A stretch of DNA of 22,199 bases from an uncultured Oscillospiraceae bacterium. GTDB taxonomy: Bacteria > Bacillota > Clostridia > Oscillospirales > Ruminococcaceae. The stretch is taken from positions 1 through 22,199 of the forward strand of contig USFO01000015.1 of NCBI GenBank assembly GCA_900553955.1, given 5' to 3'. The translations under genes were made by a program, and so were the position numbers. How positions within the stretch are numbered: the first letter of the stretch is position 1; every line of letters starts with the position of its first letter. Positions 17,623 to 22,199 of the stretch are shown piece by piece. Under the pieces are notes generated by a model that saw nothing but the letters and a program-made list of their open reading frames with translations, was not told the DNA's origin and made no database searches.

Positions 17623-17630
17623 CTCCCCTT
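17623..17630 (-). promoter_or_regulatory. Ribosome binding site that decides the copy B start
   Basis: AAGGGGAG lies eight bases before the GTG at 17614. The arrangement matches the AAAGGGGG site eight bases before the ATG of copy A, supporting the shorter GTG-initiated product over the frame's upstream ATGs. Confidence 0.75.
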
Positions 17631-17663
17631 TGCATTAAGCTCAAATTATCATGTTTAGTGTAC

Positions 17664-17691
17664 AAAAATGCCGCCACAAGGGCGGCATTTT
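17664..17691 (-). terminator. Intrinsic terminator between the anti-sigma gene and the lipoproteins
   Basis: A perfect 11-bp stem (17665-17675 with 17681-17691) has a 5-nt loop and ends in a minus-strand T run. It starts two bases past the anti-sigma stop. Only about 50 bases then remain before copy B, with no clear sigma-A promoter; a TGATAAT-like -10 near 17645 lacks a good -35. The lipoproteins may depend on read-through or on a promoter type I do not recognise. Confidence 0.88.
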
Positions 17692-17693
17692 CA

Positions 17694-18551
17694 TCAGGTG
17701 AGTGTTGCGTAAATTTCGTACCCGCCGTTTTCAATATTTATTGATACCGAAATAGTGAATACAGCTTCCGTAATTTCGTCGGAAACAAAGACTTCGTCCT
17801 CCGAAAGGTATCTTGCGCCGCCCTCCGGGCTTCCGACCATGGGCAGATAGTATCCGCTTTCAAATTCTTCGCGGGTGACGGCCTTTTTCACCGTAACAAC
17901 ATAGTAATCTCCGGTCATTCCCGCACTTTCAAACGCGCCCTCCACCCAAAGCGCGGTTAAAATCTCGCTTTGCCCGGAAACATCGTACAGCATTACGGAA
18001 ACGGAATCTTCGTTGATTTCCACATCCACGGTACGCTTTCTGTTCAGCGTATCGGTGAAGGAGTCTGCGCCGCGCTCGCTTCCGCCACCACCGGTGGTCG
18101 GATTTTCGGACTTCTTTTCGGAGGAAAAATAGTTTTCAAGCGCTCCGCCTACAGTTATGCCGTTCTCAGTAACGAGTTCGTCGCTCGCCTCACTTTCTTC
18201 TGCACCTTCCTGCACTGCAGAAGACGAGATGCCAAACATCGGCGGTGCGCTTTTTTCAGCATCTTCGCTGTCCTGTGCCTTCGGCGCAGCCATAAAGGCT
18301 GCATTATCCGTGCCCACGCCGTTTTTGGTCATAAGCATCGAAACCGTTGGTATGCTCACACAGATGAGAATCACTGCCGCGGCTGCCGCATACCGCACCG
18401 AACGAAACGAAAATACATTATTTTTCTTTTTCTCTGCACGCTCAAAAATGGCTTGAGCATCAGGTATTTCAGGTACTTTGATTTGAGTGTCAAGCTTTTT
18501 CAGTTTTTCGTCAATCTCGTGCTCAAAACTTGTTCGACCGCCCTCAGGCAT
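17694..18551 (-). CDS. One-pass membrane protein, probable anti-sigma factor
   Basis: Protein of 285 residues. The N-terminal part (about 1-50) is charged and helical, likely cytoplasmic, and could bind the sigma factor. One hydrophobic helix lies at about 53-74. An acidic, Ser/Gly-rich linker (about 85-165) leads to an extracellular domain (about 165-285) with no motif I can name. The anti-sigma role is inferred from topology and from overlap with the ECF sigma gene. Its ATG at 18551 lies eight bases inside the sigma frame, and its AGGAGGTG site is formed by the last sigma codons, so translation is probably coupled. A GTG at 18560 sits within that site and is unlikely to be used. There is no zinc-binding HXXXCXXC motif, so it is not a ZAS-type anti-sigma factor. 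Confidence 0.72.
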   Translation of the reverse strand: MPEGGRTSFEHEIDEKLKKLDTQIKVPEIPDAQAIFERAEKKKNNVFSFRSVRYAAAAAVILICVSIPTVSMLMTKNGVGTDNAAFMAAPKAQDSEDAEKSAPPMFGISSSAVQEGAEESEASDELVTENGITVGGALENYFSSEKKSENPTTGGGGSERGADSFTDTLNRKRTVDVEINEDSVSVMLYDVSGQSEILTALWVEGAFESAGMTGDYYVVTVKKAVTREEFESGYYLPMVGSPEGGARYLSEDEVFVSDEITEAVFTISVSINIENGGYEIYATLT

Positions 18552-19083
18552 TGCTCTCACCTCCTAACATTTCTCTTAATTTGGCGTATGTACGATGAAG
18601 CTTGGAGCTTATCGTTCCCTGGGGCTTGCCCATCATATCCGCTATTTCGCGGTTTGTATAACCGTGCAAAGCCGAAAGCACCACAATCATACGCTCATCC
18701 GGTTCAAGCTGCGCCATGGCGGAAGCAAGCGCCGCGGATTCAGAAATATTCTCCTCCACGCTGCTGCCGTCCGACGGCGTTTCAATCAAATCGTCAATAT
18801 CAAAAGTGTTTCGCTTTTTGATAAGCGTGCCGATTTCGCGTTTGCAGTGTATACTCAAAATTCGGAACACCCACGAAGAAAAAGCCTCCGGCTCGCGCAG
18901 CTTCGGCAACCCCCGCCAAATATCGACAAAAGTATCTGAAACAACGTCCGCGGCGTCATCCGCGTTCCCGAGTGTGTACAATGCAAATTTATACAAATCT
19001 TTATAGCAAGAATTGTAAAGCTCGCCAAAAGCATCCCTATCGCCGGAGGACGCTTTTGTGACCAGGTTCATATCAACTTTCAT
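18544..19083 (-). CDS. ECF-type RNA polymerase sigma factor
   Basis: Sigma-70-family factor of 179 residues, the size of ECF (group 4) sigmas. Region 2 spans about 22-60, with LYKFALYTLGNADDAADVV followed by SDTFVDIWRGL. Region 4 lies near the C-terminus: LEPDERMIVVLSALHGYT, then NREIADMMGKPQGTISSKLH, a helix-turn-helix for the -35 element. Regions 1 and 3 are absent. The frame is open well upstream. I chose ATG 19083 because GGTGGTGTGG precedes it and the ECF-like promoter lies just before. Starts at 19110, 19101 and 19071 cannot be excluded. It is followed by an overlapping membrane protein gene, the usual sigma/anti-sigma layout. Confidence 0.92.
   Translation of the reverse strand: MKVDMNLVTKASSGDRDAFGELYNSCYKDLYKFALYTLGNADDAADVVSDTFVDIWRGLPKLREPEAFSSWVFRILSIHCKREIGTLIKKRNTFDIDDLIETPSDGSSVEENISESAALASAMAQLEPDERMIVVLSALHGYTNREIADMMGKPQGTISSKLHRTYAKLREMLGGESNA
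18558..18565 (-). promoter_or_regulatory. Ribosome binding site inside the sigma gene
   Basis: AGGAGGTG, encoded by the last codons of the sigma factor, lies six bases before the ATG of the membrane protein at 18551. It fixes that start and implies translational coupling of the two genes. Confidence 0.85.
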
Positions 19084-19116
19084 AACCACACCACCAATCA
19101 TGGCTATCATATTATT

Positions 19117-19144
19117 AGTGCGGCGGCAGCGCCGTTTTGTTGCA
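19117..19144 (-). promoter_or_regulatory. Candidate ECF-type promoter, possible autoregulation
   Basis: On the minus strand TGCAAC (19139-19144), a -35 with the AAC core typical of ECF promoters, is followed after 16 nt by CGCACTAAT (-10 at 19117-19122, extending beyond). The start would fall near 19110, giving a leader of about 25-30 nt to the sigma ATG at 19083. ECF sigmas often drive their own operon. The match is by eye only. Confidence 0.55.
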
Positions 19145-19194
19145 CTCCGCCGCGGAAAATTTTCAAAAAAATAAAATATTTTTGCGCCACCTAT

Positions 19195-19223
19195 ATTATA
19201 TCTTTGAACGAACATATTTGAAA
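19195..19223 (-). promoter_or_regulatory. Candidate sigma-A promoter upstream of the sigma gene
   Basis: A perfect TATAAT (19195-19200) has a weak TTTCAA 17 nt upstream (19218-19223). It could give basal transcription of the sigma/anti-sigma pair from about 19188, upstream of the ECF-like promoter. Confidence 0.5.
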
Positions 19224-19419
19224 TAGTTTTCACCGTGAACAATTTGTTAATTTTCCAATGATTATTCCGTTTCGGAATAATTTTGTCGTTTTTCGGCGAA
19301 CGCCCGCCCTTTTCGCCATTTTGCATTTTCCCTCAAACGGCAAGCACCCCTCCGTGCCTGACCGCACGAAGGGGCGCCTGCCTGAGTTCAAAAATGAGGA
19401 AGAAGTGATGAATGCAATT
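19224..19419. other. Intergenic region with two inverted repeats
   Basis: This is the upstream part of the 336-base gap between the surface protein and the sigma gene. A perfect 9-bp stem pairs 19261-19269 with 19273-19281 around a 3-nt loop and is followed on the plus strand by T-rich sequence. An 11-bp stem with one mismatch pairs 19347-19357 with 19364-19374 and has no T tract on either strand. Neither looks like a clear minus-strand terminator for the surface protein gene. I see no gene here. Confidence 0.5.
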
Positions 19420-21048
19420 TTATTTGTGTGCTCCAAGCACTGCCGCGAGTACGGCCGAGGGTACAATTCCGACTGCGGGAGCGCCGGTGTTGGGGTTCTT
19501 TTCATCAGGCTTTCTGTTCGGGTTTTCAATATGTATGGTTGTGGAATTTCTGTTTTCGGTGTAGATGTTCACAAAGTTCATCTCTTTAACCGGCTCGTTC
19601 ATGATTTCATAAACAATTTCGTTCTGAACTACCATAACCTTAACGGGGTGAATTATGTAATTTTCCAAATCGGAACCGTTTTCGGATCTCTCCATTTGGA
19701 TTTGGTAAACCTGATCGGAATATTTCCATCCGGATTTGCCGCCGTTCTTCTCACGAACATAGAAGCCCTCGCTGACAAGCTCTCTGAACTGATATTTAGG
19801 TCCGGAGAAAACGATTTTGCCCATGTGCTTTTTCGCGCCGTTGGTTTCCGCTCTCGCCGTAACGGTTACATCCTTGTATGCCTCGGCGTTGCCGTTGCCT
19901 ATGTTGAAAATCTCAAGCTCAAAAACCTCTTTGCCCGGTGCGGTGTTTCCGCCGAGCTTGACCTCCTTGGCGAAGGGGATTTCATATACGAGCATAATAG
20001 GCTCTGTTTTGAAGTGAACTTTCTTATACAAATTCAGGAACTTAGTTTCATCCCGTTCAAGGAGATCTATTTTGGCTCCCTCGGAATCCTCCGCCATGGC
20101 GTAGGTGAAATGATAGTCCTCAAAAGCCGTAATTTCTCTTTCATAGTCTATTGCCGGAATGTTTTCCTGATTAGTGTTCTTTGCTATAACCTCTGCGGCA
20201 TACATATAGAATTCACCGCCGCAGCCTGAGGGATATTTACCGTCGAGTACAAGCTTTGCGCCGCCCTTAAGCATAATATCTTTTATGGCCCAAATTGCGC
20301 TGTCCGCAGTGGAGGTACATTCCACCATGCCGCCATCAACAAAAATGTAACCTACCGAGTAAAGAGCCGGATAGTAGCTTTTTCCTTTAACATTGGAATT
20401 GATTATTTTAATACGCCCTGCGCCACCCGTTTCTTCGTTTCTGATAAAAGCTGCGTTGCGCTCTTTTCCGGTCGCTTCAAGCACCGCTTCGCTGTTTTCA
20501 ATTTCCAGCACAACGGCATCTATGCCTGCATTAAAACCGACGGCTTTTACCTTTGAATTATCTATGTAGACATTTTTTTCGGAAGCAATGGCAATGCCGT
20601 CATAGCTCATTATATCAAGCTCCGCTTTTTCATAAATGCCTACATTCCCAAAAGCGCTGATGCCTTCCCCATGGGCTTCTATGGTGAGCTTGCCGTCGCC
20701 GTAAATATAAACATCGTTGTTTACCATAATTCCGCCATTTTCAGGCAGGTTAATTTTGTTGTTTCCGATGAGCTTGATGTTCAAATCATCGCTGCCTTTT
20801 GCACGAATACCGTAATTATCCGCAGTTAAATTGCTTTCGGTAATTTCGGCATTGTTCAGCGTAAGCGTTTTTTCCGCGGGGTTATAGGTCGCCGTGCCCT
20901 CTCCGCATTTAACAGTGAGTTTTTCGCTTGTGATAAGCTCGCCGTTCACATACAAGTCATAGCTTGTAGGGTCAGCAAAAGCCGCCACGGAAAAAACTCC
21001 CACCATCATAATGAGGGAAAGCAGAATGCTTAAAATTCGTTTAGTCAT
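19420..21048 (-). CDS. Secreted repetitive beta-rich surface protein with NPNTG-type C-terminus
   Basis: Protein of 542 residues with a signal peptide (about 1-25, likely cleaved after AFA). Residues about 27-290 are rich in short beta-strand-like repeats with alternating Asn, Gly, Ile and Val, such as TLTLNNAEIT, LNIKLIGNNKI and VYIYGDGKLTIEA. This suggests a right-handed beta-helix like that of clostridial carbohydrate-binding-domain proteins. The middle (about 300-510) is a different beta-rich region with charged strands. The C-terminus has NPNTG (518-522), then about 18 mostly hydrophobic residues and a final His-Lys, resembling a sortase-type sorting signal with an unusually short basic tail. 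AGGAGG lies eight bases before the ATG. It stands alone, with no close downstream gene. Function unknown; cell-surface adhesion or binding is an inference. Confidence 0.82.
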   Translation of the reverse strand: MTKRILSILLSLIMMVGVFSVAAFADPTSYDLYVNGELITSEKLTVKCGEGTATYNPAEKTLTLNNAEITESNLTADNYGIRAKGSDDLNIKLIGNNKINLPENGGIMVNNDVYIYGDGKLTIEAHGEGISAFGNVGIYEKAELDIMSYDGIAIASEKNVYIDNSKVKAVGFNAGIDAVVLEIENSEAVLEATGKERNAAFIRNEETGGAGRIKIINSNVKGKSYYPALYSVGYIFVDGGMVECTSTADSAIWAIKDIMLKGGAKLVLDGKYPSGCGGEFYMYAAEVIAKNTNQENIPAIDYEREITAFEDYHFTYAMAEDSEGAKIDLLERDETKFLNLYKKVHFKTEPIMLVYEIPFAKEVKLGGNTAPGKEVFELEIFNIGNGNAEAYKDVTVTARAETNGAKKHMGKIVFSGPKYQFRELVSEGFYVREKNGGKSGWKYSDQVYQIQMERSENGSDLENYIIHPVKVMVVQNEIVYEIMNEPVKEMNFVNIYTENRNSTTIHIENPNRKPDEKNPNTGAPAVGIVPSAVLAAVLGAHK

Positions 21049-21346
21049 GTGTTTTTCCTCCTATAAATCAATTTGTCCATGCATTATAATTACGGTGCAT
21101 AGTCCGTTTTTGAACAGGCTTCGCCACATAGCGCCGCCGAATTCACGTTTATTGTTAGATTGCCGAATTTACTTATAATCCCTTTCGACCATCTTTTATT
21201 ATAATATAACACATAATCATGCTTTACACCATACTAAAGTACAGTTTTTTTAGTTTTTTCGAAATATTTACGAAAAAGTGCTGTTTTTTTATCGAGTATT
21301 TCCTTCTTTATAGAATAATACCATTAAATAGTCTGTTCTACCGACA
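21049..21346 (-). promoter_or_regulatory. AT-rich upstream region of the surface protein gene
   Basis: About 300 bases without a gene, between the rRNA operon terminator and the surface protein. Minus-strand TATAAT boxes occur at 21083-21088 and 21198-21203, both without a good -35 at normal spacing, so the promoter is unsettled. A 7-bp stem (21255-21261 with 21271-21277) lies in the T/A-rich part near 21240-21290. Confidence 0.4.
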
Positions 21347-21383
21347 AAAAAAGAACGACTTTTGAAAAAAGCCGTTCTTTTTT
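21347..21383 (-). terminator. Intrinsic terminator after the second 5S gene
   Basis: An 11-bp stem (21347-21357 with 21373-21383) is extended inward past one mismatch by several more pairs. The outer arm supplies a run of six or more U on the minus strand. It starts six bases past the downstream 5S gene and ends the rRNA operon. Confidence 0.93.
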
Positions 21384-21388
21384 GTGTA

Positions 21389-21502
<114 letters not shown>

Positions 21503-21595
21503 TTGCGGGATTTTGAAATCCCTTTTTAGCTTCACATCGGGGAAAATGCAAAACTACAGGCATCCTCTGCCATAATATTGCTTTGAAATGGGCAC

Positions 21596-21625
21596 AAAAA
21601 AGGACGATTAAAATCGTCCTTTTTT
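21596..21625 (-). terminator. Intrinsic terminator between the two 5S genes
   Basis: A perfect 14-bp stem (21596-21609 with 21612-21625) has a very tight loop and A/T-rich ends giving six U on the minus strand. It starts three bases past the first 5S gene, so the second 5S lies downstream of a strong stop signal. Confidence 0.92.
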
Positions 21626-21628
21626 GTT

Positions 21629-21742
<114 letters not shown>

Positions 21743-21746
21743 ATAA

Positions 21747-21822
21747 TGGTGACCCGAGGGGGATTCGAACCCCCGTTGTCGGCGTGAGAGGCCGAAGTCT
21801 TAGGCCACTTGACCATCGGGCC
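21747..21822 (-). tRNA. tRNA-Glu(CTC)
   Basis: A 76-nt cloverleaf including an encoded CCA. The acceptor arm GGCCCGA pairs with TCGGGTC, and the T arm has GGTTCGAATCC. The anticodon stem TCGGC/GCCGA closes the loop CTCTCAC, giving anticodon CTC, which reads GAG. It lies four bases past tRNA-Lys. Confidence 0.96.
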
Positions 21823-21826
21823 GTAT

Positions 21827-21902
<76 letters not shown>

Positions 21903-21979
21903 AAATTGTATCAGGTAAAACCCTGAAAACTGGATAAGACGCAGAGAGAAAGAATAATTTGAAGAGCGAGGAAGCAAAA
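21903..21979 (-). other. 23S-tRNA spacer of the rRNA operon
   Basis: A 77-base spacer. It holds a TATCCAGTTTTCAGGG-type sequence (minus strand, 21921-21937) that resembles conserved rRNA-operon spacer sequences in Firmicutes and probably belongs to precursor processing. A 5-bp inverted repeat (21911-21915 with 21922-21926) lies within it. Confidence 0.6.
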
Positions 21980-22199
21980 GGTCAAGTCCTCGACCAATTA
22001 GTACTCGCAAGCTAAACACGTCACCGTGCTTACACATTGAGCCTATCAACCTTGTAGTCTACAAGGGGTCTTACTCGCTAAATGCGATGGGATATCTTAT
22101 CTTGGGAACGGCTTCACGCTTAGATGCCTTCAGCGTTTATCCGATCCGCACATAGCTGCCCAGCTGTGCCACTGGCGTGACAACTGGTGCACCAGAGGT
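21980..22199 (-). rRNA. rrl: 23S ribosomal RNA, 3' end (partial)
   Basis: The last 220 or so bases of a 23S gene on the minus strand; the rest lies beyond the right edge. Conserved 3' sequences are present, including AAACGCTGAAGGCATCTAAG, GTGTAAGCACGGTGACGTG and the terminal GTACTAATTGGTCGAGG followed by CTTGACC. The 3' end is placed at 21980, at the CTTGACC that normally pairs with the 23S 5' end. Confidence 0.97.

Noticed and set aside
17615..17734. N-terminal extension of lipoprotein B by 40 residues
   Set aside because: It crosses the terminator and would precede the signal peptide; the GTG start matches copy A.
19258..20229. Plus-strand open frame opposite the surface protein
   Set aside because: It is antisense to a gene with a signal peptide, a strong ribosome site and a sorting-like end.

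Overview
The window looks like chromosomal DNA of a Gram-positive Clostridia bacterium, most likely a gut-type Oscillospirales/Ruminococcaceae relative. This is inferred from gene order, protein motifs, strong GGAGG-type ribosome binding sites, lipoprotein signals, PASTA-kinase signalling and an NPNTG-type C-terminus. Every gene I can support lies on the minus strand, so the window reads from right to left. I see no phage, transposase or CRISPR array.

Right edge (22199 to 21347): the 3' end of a 23S rRNA gene, then tRNA-Lys(CTT), tRNA-Glu(CTC), a 5S rRNA, an intrinsic terminator, a second diverged 5S rRNA and a second terminator. This is the tail of an rRNA operon with tRNAs between 23S and 5S.

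Accessory block (21346 to 13076): an AT-rich upstream region leads to a secreted surface protein with an NPNTG-type end. Next come an ECF-type sigma factor with an ECF-like promoter in front of it, an overlapping gene for a one-pass membrane protein (probable anti-sigma factor), a terminator, and two tandem lipoprotein genes. Each lipoprotein joins a PstS-like phosphate-binding-type domain to a long C-terminal region that resembles RsiV/DUF3298-type domains. The two copies share a 672-bp stretch with no mismatch that I could find, while their C-terminal halves have diverged. This sigma/anti-sigma/double-lipoprotein set is the best candidate for an undescribed sensing system.

Housekeeping operon (13053 to 227): a good sigma-A promoter precedes a type II topoisomerase B subunit (ParE-like), followed by priA, def, fmt, a YugP-type zinc peptidase gene, rsmB, rlmN, a PP2C phosphatase gene, a PASTA Ser/Thr kinase gene (prkC) and rsgA. 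Gaps are short and two pairs overlap by ATGA. A second sigma-A promoter overlaps the rlmN stop codon and can drive the phosphatase-kinase-rsgA part separately. A perfect 12-bp hairpin terminator ends the operon. The genes cover replication restart, formylation and deformylation of initiator Met, rRNA modification, ribosome assembly, and cell-envelope and growth signalling. The first 222 bases are non-coding and rich in inverted repeats.
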